This document shows positions 1 to 8,537 of a DNA stretch of 64,000 nucleotides, piece by piece. A program made the translations under genes and the position numbers. How positions within the stretch are numbered: position 1 is the stretch's first letter; every line of letters starts with the position of its first letter. The stretch comes from Massilia violaceinigra. Its GTDB lineage: Bacteria > Pseudomonadota > Gammaproteobacteria > Burkholderiales > Burkholderiaceae_D. Location of the stretch: contig NZ_CP024608.1 in the NCBI RefSeq assembly GCF_002752675.1, forward strand, positions 4,650,001 through 4,714,000, in the 5' to 3' direction. The notes under the pieces are model-generated. The model worked only from the letters and a program-made list of their open reading frames with translations, was not told the DNA's origin and did not search any database.

Positions 1-960
1 CGCCGCAAGCGCATGGTGCGTTCGCAATCGGGCCGCGAGGTCTGGTACGACCGGCTGCTGCTGGCCACCGGCTCGAAGCCGTTCATCGTGCCGGTGCCCG
101 GCCACAAACTGGCGGGTGTGATCGGCTTTCGCGACATCCAGGATGTCGATACGATGCTCGAAGCGGCCCGCAGCGGCGGCCATGCGGTCGTCATCGGCGG
201 CGGCCTGCTCGGACTGGAGGCGGCCAACGGCCTGCTGCGGCGCGGGATGCAGGTCACCGTGGTGCACGTGATGGACAGCCTGATGAACCAGCAGCTCGAC
301 AAGCCGGCCGCGCTGCTGCTCAAGTCCGCGCTGGAACTGAAAGGCCTGCGCTTCCTGCTTGAAGCGCACACCAGCGAGATCGTGGGCGACCTTCGCGTCA
401 AGGCAGTGCGCTTCAAGGATGGCAACGAAATCCCCGCCGATCTGGTGGTGATGGCCGCCGGCGTGCGCCCGAATATCGAACTGGCCAAATCGGCCGGCCT
501 GCACTGTGAGCGCGCCATTGTCGTCGATGACACCTTGCAGACGTACGATCCGCGCGTCTATGCCGTGGGCGAATGCGTGCAGCACCGCAGCGCCACGTTT
601 GGCCTGGTGGCCCCGATCTGGGACCAGGCCAAGGTGTGCGGCGCGCACCTGGCGCGCAACGGCCACCGCCGCTACGTGCAGCAGGCCACACCCACCAAGC
701 TGAAAGTGACCGGCGTCGACCTGTATTCGGTGGGCGATTTTATCGGCGGCGAGGGCAGCGAAGACCTGGTGCTGCGCGATCCGCGCCGCGGCATCTACAA
801 ACGCTTGGTGCTGGCCGGGAACCGCATCGCCGGTGCGGTCCTGTACGGCGACGTGCAGGATGGACCGTGGTACTTTGGTCTGATCCAGAACCGCACCGAC
901 ATATCGGCCATGCGCAGTCGCCTGCTGTTCGGCGAAGCCTTGTGCGCCCAAGCCGCCTGA
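1..960 (+). CDS. FAD/NAD(P)-dependent oxidoreductase, nitrate/nitrite reductase electron-transfer type (5' truncated by window)
   Basis: The reading frame is open from base 1, so the true start lies outside the window and the ATG at 13 is probably internal. The visible 319 residues form a pyridine nucleotide-disulfide oxidoreductase: the end of the FAD domain (LLLATGSKPF), an NAD(P)-binding GxGxxG loop (VVIGGGLLGLEAANGLL), the second FAD motif (YAVGEC) and a short C-terminal domain. The fold is shared by NasB/NirB-type reductases, which pass electrons from NAD(P)H to assimilatory nitrate or nitrite reductase. It lies 13 bp upstream of nasA on the same strand, which supports a role as the nitrate reductase electron donor or as part of a nitrite reductase. 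The missing N-terminus prevents a firm choice between these. Confidence 0.85.
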   Translation, partial: RRKRMVRSQSGREVWYDRLLLATGSKPFIVPVPGHKLAGVIGFRDIQDVDTMLEAARSGGHAVVIGGGLLGLEAANGLLRRGMQVTVVHVMDSLMNQQLDKPAALLLKSALELKGLRFLLEAHTSEIVGDLRVKAVRFKDGNEIPADLVVMAAGVRPNIELAKSAGLHCERAIVVDDTLQTYDPRVYAVGECVQHRSATFGLVAPIWDQAKVCGAHLARNGHRRYVQQATPTKLKVTGVDLYSVGDFIGGEGSEDLVLRDPRRGIYKRLVLAGNRIAGAVLYGDVQDGPWYFGLIQNRTDISAMRSRLLFGEALCAQAA

Positions 961-973
961 CACGGAGCCTGAA

Positions 974-3682
974 TTGAACCTTTCACCTATACCACTCGCG
1001 GTGCGCAGCACCTGTCCTTATTGCGGCGTGGGCTGCGGCGTGACTGCCACGCCCTTGCCCGACGGCGCCATCGCCATCGCGGGCGACGCCAGCCATCCGG
1101 CCAACCGGGGCCGCCTGTGCGTGAAGGGGGCGGCGCTGGGCGAAACCATCGGTCTTGAAGGCCGCCTGCTGCATCCGGCTGTGCGCGAAGACGGCGTGCT
1201 GCGCCAGGCATCGTGGGACGAAGCGCTGGAGCGCGTCGCCGGCGGCCTGCGCGCCATCATCGACGAACACGGACCCGATGCGGTGGCGCTGTACGTGTCC
1301 GGTCAGCTGCTGACCGAAGACTACTACGTGGCCAACAAGCTGATGAAAGGGTATATCGGCAGCGCCAACATCGACACCAATTCGCGCCTGTGCATGTCGT
1401 CGGCCGTGGCGGGCCACAAGCGGGCCTTCGGAGCCGACCTGGTGCCGGGCTGCTACGAAGACTTCGACCTGGCCGACATGGTGGTGCTGGTCGGCTCGAA
1501 CACGGCATGGTGTCATCCGATCCTGTTTCAGCGCATCGCGCGTCTCAAGGAAGCGCGCCCGGAAGTGCGGATCGTCGTTATCGATCCGCGCCGCACCGCC
1601 ACCTGCGAGCTGGCCGACCTGCACCTGCCGGTCAAACCCGGCACCGATGTGTGGCTGTTCAACGGCTTGCTCAGCTATCTGGCGCGCACCGGCGTGCAGG
1701 ACGCCGCCTTTATCGAGGCCCACACCAACGGCCTGCAACAGGCGCTCGATGCGGCGCAGGTCGATTGCGCCGATCCACTGGCGGTGGCGCGCCACTGCCG
1801 CATCGATCCCGACGACCTGATGGCCTTTTATGGCGGCTTCGCGGCGACCACGAAAGTCATCACGGCATTCTCGCAAGGCGTGAACCAGTCGTCGGCGGGC
1901 ACCGATAAAGTCAACAGCATCATCAACTGCCACCTGCTCACGGGCCGCATCGGCCAGCCGGGCATGGGGCCGTTTTCGATCACCGGCCAGCCGAATGCGA
2001 TGGGCGGGCGCGAAGTGGGCGGCCTGGCCAACATGCTGGCCGCGCACATGGACCTGGACAATCCGCAGCACCGCGACACGGTGCAAACCTTCTGGTCGTC
2101 GCCGCGCATCGCGGCCAAGGGCGGCCTCAAGGCGGTCGACCTGTTCAAGGCGATCGAAGCGGGCACCGTCAAGGCGGTGTGGGTCATCGCCACCAATCCG
2201 ATGGTGAGCATGCCGGACGCGAACCAGGTGCAGCGCGCGCTGGAAAAATGCGAGCTGGTGGTGGTGTCCGACATTATCGCCAGCACCGACACGAATGCCT
2301 TTGCCGACGTGCTGCTGCCGGCACTGGGCTGGGGCGAGAAAGATGGCACGGTCACCAATTCGGAGCGCCTGATTTCGCGCCAGCGCGCGTTCCTGCCGGC
2401 GCCGGGCGAAGCGCGTGCCGACTGGCGCATCCTGGCGGACGTGGCGCGGCGGCTGGGCTTCGACGGTTTCGATTTCGCCAGCGCCCACGAGGTATTCGAC
2501 GAACATGCGCGCCTGACCGTGTTCCGCAACGAAGGCGCGCAGCGGCGCGTGTTCAATCTGTCCGGCCTGTGCGGCCTGCAGGCGCCGGAATACGACAAGC
2601 TCGAATCGGTGCAGTGGCCGGTGCGGCGCGGCGCCGAGGGCGCCCTGGAAGGCAGTGCGCGCCTGTTCGCGGACCGCCGCTTTGCGCACGCCGACGGCAA
2701 GGCGCGCTTCATCGCCACGGCGCCGCGCGCACCGGCCAACCCGGTCGATCCCGAGTATCCGCTGGTGCTCAATACGGGGCGCGTGCGCGACCAGTGGCAC
2801 ACCATGAGCCGCACCGGCCGCGCCCCGCGCCTGGCCGATCACACGGCCGAAGCTTTCATCGACATGCATCCGCAAGACGCGCTGCTGTACGGCGTGCGCG
2901 AAGGAGAGCTGGCGCGCGTATCGAGCCAATGGGGCGCCATGGTGGCGCGCGTGCAGCACGGCGGCGGCATCGCGCGCGGGTCGGTGTTCGTGCCGATTCA
3001 CTGGAACGGCCAGACGGCGTCCGACGCGCGCGTTGGCACCGTGGTCAATCCGGTGGTCGATCCGGTGTCGGGCGAGCCGGAATTCAAGCACACGCCGGTG
3101 CAGGTGGAGCGCTTCGGGGTGGCGTGGCATGCGTTTGTCCTCAGCCGCAGCGAACTGGCGCTCGATCAGGTCGCGCACTGGACGCGGGTGCAGGGACGCG
3201 GCTTTGCGCGCTACGAGATGGCGGGGCGCGGCCAGTTGCGCGACCGTGCCGCATGGGCCCGTGCGCTGCTCGGCGTCACCGATGACGCAGACTGGCTCGA
3301 CTACGAGGACGCCAGCGATGGGGTGTACCGCGCCGTGCACGTGGTGGGAGAGCGCATCGAACAGTGCATCTTCCTGTCGCCGCGTACCGACCTGCCGGCG
3401 CGCGCCTGGCTGGCCAGCCTGTTCGCCAGCGAGTCCCTGACGCAGCTCGACCGCGCCGGCCTGCTGGCCGGGCAGGCGCTGGGCATGCGCGCCGACACCG
3501 GGCCGACCGTCTGTTCCTGCTTCGGGGTGGGCCGCAACACAATTTGCGATGCCATCGTCACTCACGACCTGAAGACGGTGCCGGAAGTGACGGCCTGCCT
3601 GAAAGCCGGCGGCAACTGCGGTTCCTGTGTGCCGGAAATCAAAGTGTTGCTAATACAGACCCGGGCACGCGAAGCTGCCTGA
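974..3682 (+). CDS. nasA: Assimilatory nitrate reductase catalytic subunit with C-terminal BFD-like [2Fe-2S] domain
   Basis: A 902-residue cytoplasmic molybdopterin oxidoreductase that reduces nitrate to nitrite for nitrogen assimilation. The N-terminus has the [4Fe-4S] cysteines (CPYCGVGC near residues 14-21 and RLCVKG near 49). Bis-MGD-binding segments follow (SSAVAGHKRAFG, SQGVNQSSAGTDKVNS, NTGRVRDQWHTMSRTGR), then a molybdopterin-dinucleotide-binding C-domain. The last 50 residues (CSC...GGNCGSC) are a BFD-like [2Fe-2S] module, as in NasA of Klebsiella and many betaproteobacteria, which probably takes electrons from the upstream flavoprotein. There is no Tat signal, which fits the assimilatory type and not NapA. 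The start is a TTG at 974 with GGAG at 964-967; no in-frame ATG lies near the motif-bearing N-terminus. Confidence 0.95.
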   Translation: MNLSPIPLAVRSTCPYCGVGCGVTATPLPDGAIAIAGDASHPANRGRLCVKGAALGETIGLEGRLLHPAVREDGVLRQASWDEALERVAGGLRAIIDEHGPDAVALYVSGQLLTEDYYVANKLMKGYIGSANIDTNSRLCMSSAVAGHKRAFGADLVPGCYEDFDLADMVVLVGSNTAWCHPILFQRIARLKEARPEVRIVVIDPRRTATCELADLHLPVKPGTDVWLFNGLLSYLARTGVQDAAFIEAHTNGLQQALDAAQVDCADPLAVARHCRIDPDDLMAFYGGFAATTKVITAFSQGVNQSSAGTDKVNSIINCHLLTGRIGQPGMGPFSITGQPNAMGGREVGGLANMLAAHMDLDNPQHRDTVQTFWSSPRIAAKGGLKAVDLFKAIEAGTVKAVWVIATNPMVSMPDANQVQRALEKCELVVVSDIIASTDTNAFADVLLPALGWGEKDGTVTNSERLISRQRAFLPAPGEARADWRILADVARRLGFDGFDFASAHEVFDEHARLTVFRNEGAQRRVFNLSGLCGLQAPEYDKLESVQWPVRRGAEGALEGSARLFADRRFAHADGKARFIATAPRAPANPVDPEYPLVLNTGRVRDQWHTMSRTGRAPRLADHTAEAFIDMHPQDALLYGVREGELARVSSQWGAMVARVQHGGGIARGSVFVPIHWNGQTASDARVGTVVNPVVDPVSGEPEFKHTPVQVERFGVAWHAFVLSRSELALDQVAHWTRVQGRGFARYEMAGRGQLRDRAAWARALLGVTDDADWLDYEDASDGVYRAVHVVGERIEQCIFLSPRTDLPARAWLASLFASESLTQLDRAGLLAGQALGMRADTGPTVCSCFGVGRNTICDAIVTHDLKTVPEVTACLKAGGNCGSCVPEIKVLLIQTRAREAA

Positions 3683-3720
3683 AATTGTTGTCCGACGCTA
3701 TGATGAGAATGATATTATTG

Positions 3721-3747
3721 CCCGCATAAAACAATCTTATCTGCGGG
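3721..3747. other. Imperfect hairpin between nasA and the DUF3667 gene
   Basis: CCCGCA at 3721-3726 pairs with TGCGGG at 3742-3747, with a partly paired AT-rich interior. There is no T-run, so it is not a textbook terminator. It could be a weak terminator for nasA or part of the leader of the next gene, which starts 10 bp downstream. Confidence 0.3.
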
Positions 3748-3756
3748 AACACAACG

Positions 3757-4827
3757 ATGGCGATGGAACTGGAAGCGGCGGGGGGATTGGCCGCAGCGCC
3801 GTTGGTGGCGCGCGAGGTCGATGGCGTGCACATGCCCGCGCACGGTGCTCACGAACACGCGACGAGCTGCGCCAATTGCAACGCGACGTTGGCGGGCGCG
3901 TTTTGCCATCAGTGCGGGCAGCACGCGCACGTTCACAAGTCGCTGCTGCACCTGGGTGAAGAGGTGCTGCACGGCATCCTGCATTTCGACGCCAAGGGCT
4001 GGCGCACCCTTCCGATGCTGGTCGCCCGGCCGGGCCAGCTCACGCGGCGCTACATCGATGGCCAGCGCACCCGGTTTGTGTCGCCGCTGGCCTTGTTCCT
4101 TTTCCTCGTGTTTTTTCTGTTCTTCGTTGCGTCGCTGACAGGTGGCAAGTCGGGTGTGAACCGGTCCGGCTCGCCGGAAGCGACCGCACAAACGCGCGCC
4201 GGGTTGGTGCGCGATGTGGAGACATCGCAGGTGACGCTGCGTACTGCAGAGGCCAACCGGCCGGACAAGGAGGCGCTGGCGGAAGCCAAGGCCGAGCTGT
4301 TTGTTGCCGAGAATGTGCTGAAGGAATTCGATAAAACCGGCGTCATCGCCAGTAAAGGCGGCATTACGCTCGGGTCGAACAAGTTGTCGGTGGAAACCGG
4401 CTGGCCGGCGGTCAATGCCGCCGTCAAGCATGCGGCCGACAATCCCGAATTGACTTTGTATAAACTCAAGAGCAGCGGCGCCAAGTTTTCCTTCTTGCTG
4501 GTGCCGATCTCGCTGCCCTTCCTGTGGCTGCTGTTTTTCTGGCGGCGCGGCGTGACAATGTATGACCACGCGGTATTTTCCCTGTACTCACTGTCGTTCA
4601 TGTCGCTCATGTTCGCGCTGGTGTTCGCGATCGGCCATGCCGGCTTCGGCACGCTGGCCGGGGCGGTGGTGGTGTGCCTGCCGCCGGTGCATATGTTTCT
4701 GCAACTGCGCGGCGCCTATGCGCTCAGCCGCGGCGAAGCTTTCTGGCGCACCCTGGCGCTGTTGTGCATCGCGGGCGTGGTATTCCTGCTGTATATCGGC
4801 TTGATCCTGATGCTGAGCGTCGCATGA
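3757..4827 (+). CDS. DUF3667-type multi-pass membrane protein
   Basis: A 356-residue protein. The N-terminal part has a zinc-ribbon-like CxxC...CxxC (CANC...CHQC, about residues 35-50), then a conserved segment of the DUF3667 kind (KGWRTLPMLVARPGQLTRRY) and a first membrane segment (SPLALFLFLVFFLFFVASL, about 110-130). A hydrophilic helical stretch follows, and three or four more membrane segments fill the last 120 residues. The family has no known biochemical function, and none is assigned here. Its stop codon overlaps the start of the next small membrane protein (ATGA), so the two are translationally coupled. A degraded copy of its C-terminal coding region lies at 6664-6803, beyond an IS element. 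Confidence 0.8.
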   Translation: MAMELEAAGGLAAAPLVAREVDGVHMPAHGAHEHATSCANCNATLAGAFCHQCGQHAHVHKSLLHLGEEVLHGILHFDAKGWRTLPMLVARPGQLTRRYIDGQRTRFVSPLALFLFLVFFLFFVASLTGGKSGVNRSGSPEATAQTRAGLVRDVETSQVTLRTAEANRPDKEALAEAKAELFVAENVLKEFDKTGVIASKGGITLGSNKLSVETGWPAVNAAVKHAADNPELTLYKLKSSGAKFSFLLVPISLPFLWLLFFWRRGVTMYDHAVFSLYSLSFMSLMFALVFAIGHAGFGTLAGAVVVCLPPVHMFLQLRGAYALSRGEAFWRTLALLCIAGVVFLLYIGLILMLSVA

Positions 4828-5066
4828 ACAAGGTCGCCATCATGGAATGGTCCGGTTATCTGATCAGTATCGCCGGCCTGCTCATCGTGCTGATGACGTT
4901 CGACCGTCCTGGATGGATGTGGCAAGCGGGCGGCGCGGTGCTGATAACGAGCGGCATCCTGTTGATTTACCGCTGCAATCGCCGCCGACGTAGCGACTGC
5001 GGATATTATGATTGCCTCGGCTACCGCATCGATGACGATATCGCCGATGTCATGAACGGGGATTAA
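4824..5066 (+). CDS. Small membrane protein, paralogue of the 77-residue protein at 6804-7037
   Basis: An 80-residue protein with two hydrophobic segments (YLISIAGLLIVLMTF and WQAGGAVLITSGILLIY) around a conserved FDRPGW turn, then a basic NRRRRS stretch and an acidic tail; it is probably a two-pass inner-membrane protein. The ATG at 4824 overlaps the TGA of the DUF3667 gene by 4 bp. The downstream paralogue shares the MTFDRPGWxWQAGGAxL core. Function is unknown; the constant pairing with a DUF3667 gene suggests the two work together. Confidence 0.75.
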   Translation: MNKVAIMEWSGYLISIAGLLIVLMTFDRPGWMWQAGGAVLITSGILLIYRCNRRRRSDCGYYDCLGYRIDDDIADVMNGD

Positions 5067-5089
5067 CAGCGGTGCATTTCGAGCTCTAA

Positions 5090-6659
5090 CCCGGATATTT
5101 CATGAGTCTGCCAATCTGAGGGCCGGGGTGCGCCGAACATGGCTGCGGCATGTTGATTGCTCGCTTCCTGGTGTCGGTTCTGCCGCGCGGCCTGATTGCA
5201 GACGTAACTCCCCCTACCCCCGTTGCTTTATAGCGTGCCGGGGACAGCACTTGGCGGGCTTATGGTGCCAGCGCGCGGGCGGCAGTGAGGAAGACGTGCT
5301 TGAGTGGATGTTGGGATGCGAGCATGACGCGCACGCGCCGCGTGTTGCGCACGACGGCCGCGCCGATCTTGAGCAGTTTGATGCGGATCGTCGCCGTGCA
5401 GGCGCGTGCCAGTTCCGTGCCAACCAAAGCCAGGCGGCGCAAATTGATCATCAGGGTATAGGCGAACGCTGCCAGTAGCAGCCGCAGTTGGTTGGCCTGG
5501 AATTTATGGCAGCTCGCACGGCGTCCGAACAAATCGAGCTGCGCCTCCTTGATACGGTTCTCTGCTTCGCCACGGGCGCAATACACGCGTTCGTACAGTG
5601 CCTTGGGACCCCCAGTCAGGTTGGTGACGATGAAACGCGGGTTGGCGCCGCGCGCATCGTGTTCCAGCCGCGCGATGACGCGCCGTTGCCGATCCCACGT
5701 CCCCGCCGCATAAGTGAATTCTCCAATCATGCGCTGCTTGGAACCGGCCTTCTGATACATCTCGGCCAGTGCCAGTTCGGCCAACTCTACTCGTTGCAGC
5801 AACGCTGAGTTCTTTTGCAAGCCGACGATATAGTGCAGCCCCCATTTCTCGAAGCGGCGCAGAGCTTGATGACGGCAGAACCCGGAATCGCCGCGCACGA
5901 TGATGCGGATGCGTGGCCAAGCCTGGCGCAAGCGCCGGGAGATCAATTTGATTAATGCGCTGAGGATACCGGCCGGATCGCGGCTGCTGGGCCGCAAGAC
6001 GCAGGCGAGGATATCCTGGCCACAGAAGACGTACAGCGGCAAGTAACAGTAATTGTCGTAGTAGCGGTGGAAGTGGGACTTCTCTTGCTCTCCATGCAGC
6101 GGCATGTGGGTGGCATCGATGTCGAGCACCAGTTCCTTGGGCCGCTTAGCTTTGCTGGCGATGAACTGATCGAGCAGAACGCCATGCAGGGCGGCCGCCT
6201 GCGCGCGCGTGGAGGACGTTTCAAGCCGGCTCAGCGTCGGCGCCGAGGCCAAGTCATCGGCCCGGCCCACTGCCGTTTGCATGGCCAAGTCGCGGCGCAG
6301 CACATTGTGGTCACAGACGTCCTCCCAGCCACAGCACAGGCCGTACACGCGCTGCGCGAGCAAGTCGCGCATGCTGTGCGAAACGCTGGCACGACGGCGT
6401 CGATCCTCGAATACGCGCGCAATCGCTTTGCTTAAGCCGATGCGCTGATCCACTTGGCGCAGCAGCAGAACCCCGCCGTCGCTGACGATGTCGCCGCCGT
6501 CGAATGACGCCTCAACGACGCGCCGTCCAACCCTCCCCAACTTGATCGGTTCATTGGTACAATTTGGCATCGGCGGTCCCCGGTTGTGATTGGCGTCAGA
6601 TACCAGTAACAACGCGCTTCGGCACGGGATCGCCGACCTCTACTCACGAAATATCCGGG
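5090..6659 (-). mobile_element. IS1380-family insertion sequence, copy 1 (1570 bp)
   Basis: The boundaries come from comparison with the second copy at 22768-24337. Both copies are exactly 1570 bp and start and end with the inverted repeat CCCGGATATTTCRTGAGT. CTAA occurs directly on both sides (5086-5089 and 6660-6663), consistent with a 4-bp target duplication. A single transposase gene fills most of the element. Base 6025 differs from its counterpart (23402) in copy 2, a silent Phe codon change; no other difference was noticed by eye. The element sits in a decayed duplicate of the upstream DUF3667 gene. Confidence 0.95.
5260..6570 (-). CDS. IS1380-family transposase (copy 1)
   Basis: A 436-residue DDE transposase. 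The N-terminus has the family signature [19 protein letters not shown]. The acidic triad is visible as [10 protein letters not shown] (first D), [10 protein letters not shown] (second D) and [11 protein letters not shown] (E), followed by a basic C-terminal domain. The start at 6570 (MPNCTNEP) was chosen because GGGGA lies 6 bp upstream; a frame 14 codons longer exists but has no better ribosome site. The protein is identical to that of copy 2, so both copies are probably functional. Confidence 0.93.
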   Translation of the reverse strand: MPNCTNEPIKLGRVGRRVVEASFDGGDIVSDGGVLLLRQVDQRIGLSKAIARVFEDRRRRASVSHSMRDLLAQRVYGLCCGWEDVCDHNVLRRDLAMQTAVGRADDLASAPTLSRLETSSTRAQAAALHGVLLDQFIASKAKRPKELVLDIDATHMPLHGEQEKSHFHRYYDNYCYLPLYVFCGQDILACVLRPSSRDPAGILSALIKLISRRLRQAWPRIRIIVRGDSGFCRHQALRRFEKWGLHYIVGLQKNSALLQRVELAELALAEMYQKAGSKQRMIGEFTYAAGTWDRQRRVIARLEHDARGANPRFIVTNLTGGPKALYERVYCARGEAENRIKEAQLDLFGRRASCHKFQANQLRLLLAAFAYTLMINLRRLALVGTELARACTATIRIKLLKIGAAVVRNTRRVRVMLASQHPLKHVFLTAARALAP

Positions 6660-6663
6660 CTAA

Positions 6664-6803
6664 GCCCGCTTTTGCCAAGTTTTTCTTTTTGCTGGCGCTG
6701 ATCTCGCTGCCCCGTTCCTGCTACTGTTTTTCTGAAAGCGCGACGTGACAATGTGGGCGAGGTGTTCCTGCCGTATATCTTTGTTTTGAATGATGAGCGC
6801 CGC
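6664..6803 (+). pseudogene. Decayed 3' fragment of a second DUF3667 gene
   Basis: Bases 6675-6757 align with 4484-4565 of the intact DUF3667 gene (shared stretches include gatctcgctgccc, ctgtttttctg and cgtgacaatgt) but carry an inserted CG that shifts the frame and an in-frame TGA. A deletion of roughly 215 bp follows. Bases 6758-6803 then align with the last codons before the small membrane protein gene (ttcctgccgtatatc against ttcctgctgtatatc). The element is thus the remnant of a tandem duplication whose second small gene is still intact at 6804. IS copy 1 inserted at its 5' side. Confidence 0.75.
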
Positions 6804-7037
6804 ATGAGTAAAGATGATTTTCTGGGCTGGACCGGGCTCCTGAGCGTTATCGCAGGCCTGATGATGTTGCTGATGACCTTCGACCGGCCGGGGTGGGAGT
6901 GGCAAGCTGGCGGTGCGCTGCTGGTTCTGATCGGCATCTTGCTGATCTGGTACGGAAGGCGGCGCCGCAGCGACGAATATGGCGATGATCGCGATCTCGC
7001 CGGTCTCGATGATGTCAGCAACCTCGACGGCGACTAG
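6804..7037 (+). CDS. Small membrane protein, tandem paralogue of the 4824-5066 gene
   Basis: A 77-residue protein with the same plan as the 80-residue protein upstream of the IS: hydrophobic segment, LMTFDRPGWEWQAGGALL core, second hydrophobic segment, RRRRS and an acidic tail. The core is well conserved while the tail diverges, so the frame appears to have been kept under selection after duplication. No good Shine-Dalgarno sequence is visible upstream, where the coupled DUF3667 frame has decayed, so expression may now be poor. Confidence 0.65.
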   Translation: MSKDDFLGWTGLLSVIAGLMMLLMTFDRPGWEWQAGGALLVLIGILLIWYGRRRRSDEYGDDRDLAGLDDVSNLDGD

Positions 7038-7114
7038 ACAATCCCCGATGCCGCCATGTCCGCCAACCTGACAGGGCGGCGGTTTGACATTGCTTCGTCT
7101 GGCGCTTGCCGGCA

Positions 7115-7459
7115 CTATACTTTCTTGACGAACTCCGACTTCAGGCTCATGGCGCCGAAACCGTCGATCTTGCAGTCGATGTCGTGGTCGCTGTCGACCA
7201 GGCGGATATTCTTGACCTTGGTGCCCATCTTGACGGTGCCGCCTGATCCCTTGAGCTTCAAATCCTTGATCACGGTGACCGTGTCGCCGTCCTGCAACAC
7301 ATTTCCCGCCGCATCCCGATAAACCTTGGGGCCGTCATCGGCCGCCGTTGCACCTTCCTGAGCGCTCCATTCGTGGGCACACTCCGGGCACACCAGATTG
7401 CTGCCATCTTCGTAAGTAAATTCTGAATTGCATTTAGGGCAGGGTGGAAGTGCGCTCAT
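7115..7459 (-). CDS. yjdM: PhnA/YjdM-family zinc-ribbon protein
   Basis: A 114-residue protein. The N-terminal zinc ribbon has two CxxC pairs (CPKC at residues 7-10 and CPEC at 24-27). The C-terminal SH3-like PhnA domain includes [30 protein letters not shown] and [19 protein letters not shown]. These proteins are widespread and were once named for alkylphosphonate uptake, but they are not part of the C-P lyase machinery and their function is unclear. It is transcribed opposite to its neighbours and appears monocistronic. Confidence 0.88.
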   Translation of the reverse strand: MSALPPCPKCNSEFTYEDGSNLVCPECAHEWSAQEGATAADDGPKVYRDAAGNVLQDGDTVTVIKDLKLKGSGGTVKMGTKVKNIRLVDSDHDIDCKIDGFGAMSLKSEFVKKV

Positions 7460-7660
7460 AGGAAACGTCCTGTTTTGGCTTGAAAGGGCCAGAGTATACA
7501 GGGCGTCGGGCTTGAACGACCAGTTGCATGTTGATTTGAGGCAATGCTTCTCGTAAACAGTGATGTAAAGATGGCTCTTCTTCCAGCTTTGAATCCGATG
7601 ATAACTCTGATAATTGCCTTAGAGAATCAATCGATTCCCACAAGAATGAGGAGCACGACC

Positions 7661-8443
7661 ATGGCCAATATCGTTTTCAACAATACCCGTCAGCCGGCAG
7701 CCAATCCAGTCTTCAGCCGCGCCGGGGTAGGTGCCCCGGTCGCCATCGAATTGCTGCCCTTTACCGTGCGGCCGGTACGCACCGAGGCCGACCTGCGCAA
7801 GGCCGTGGCCGTGCGTCACGCTGCCTACGCCCGCCACCTGCCGGATTTCGCGCGCTCGCTGGAACAGCCCGAAGCGGCCGACTACGATGGCGACACCGTG
7901 ATCCTGCTGGCCGAATCGAAGGCCGATGGCAGCGCGCTCGGCAGCACGCGCATCCAGACCAACTTTCGCCAGCCGCTGCATCTGGAAACGTCCGTCGATC
8001 TGCCGCTGTGGCTGGCCACCCAGCGCCTGGCCGAGGTGACCCGGCTCGGCATCGTGGAAGGACGCATCGGACGCCAGGTCAAGCTGGCCCTGATCAAGGC
8101 GTGCTTCGAGCATTGCGAACAGAGCGGGGTGGACACGGCCGTGGTCAGCGGCCGCGCGCCGGTCGACCGCCAGTACGAGCAACTGCTGTTCACCGATGTG
8201 TTTGCCAGCCGCGACCCAGTGACCCTGCGCCATGTGGGCAACCTGCCGCATCGCATCATGTACTTCGACATCGCCAGCGGCCAGGAACGCTGGGAAGCGG
8301 CGCGCCATCCCTTGCTCGATTTCTTTTGCAACACGCGCCATCCGGATATCGATCTCGGCCGCCAGGCGCCTGCTGCTTGGAAACATGGCTTGCCGCGCGG
8401 TCAGCAGGCGTCGGGCGCTGTTGTTGTTGGGCTCGCCGCGTAG
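7661..8443 (+). CDS. GNAT-like acyltransferase, N-acyl amino acid synthase (FeeM)-type
   Basis: A 260-residue protein. The core FTVRPVRTEADLRKAVAVRHAAYARHLPD followed by VILLAESKADGSALGSTRIQTN and LAEVTRLGIVEGRIGRQVKLALIKACFEHC is typical of the FeeM/N-acyl-homoserine-lactone-synthase-like branch of the GNAT fold, which joins long acyl chains from acyl-ACP to amino acids. The assignment is by recognised pattern and the substrate is unknown. The start at 7661 was chosen for GAGGAGC 8 bp upstream; the frame is open further 5' without a ribosome site. A membrane GGDEF-EAL gene follows on the same strand after about 95 bp. Confidence 0.6.
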   Translation: MANIVFNNTRQPAANPVFSRAGVGAPVAIELLPFTVRPVRTEADLRKAVAVRHAAYARHLPDFARSLEQPEAADYDGDTVILLAESKADGSALGSTRIQTNFRQPLHLETSVDLPLWLATQRLAEVTRLGIVEGRIGRQVKLALIKACFEHCEQSGVDTAVVSGRAPVDRQYEQLLFTDVFASRDPVTLRHVGNLPHRIMYFDIASGQERWEAARHPLLDFFCNTRHPDIDLGRQAPAAWKHGLPRGQQASGAVVVGLAA

Positions 8444-8537
8444 GAAATCAAGCGGGACGGCGTGACAGTTACGATGTATGCTTTGACATGATTGCCGCCT
8501 AACAGCAACGAATGGCGGCGCCCAGTTGTGTAGCCGG

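Noticed and set aside
983..3565. Long minus-strand open frame antisense to nasA
   Set aside because: High GC content makes stop-free antisense frames common; no domain signature, and nasA is certain.
3699..3720. Fur-box-like sequence (GAGAATGATATTATT) before the DUF3667 gene
   Set aside because: Only about two thirds of consensus positions match and no iron-related gene follows.
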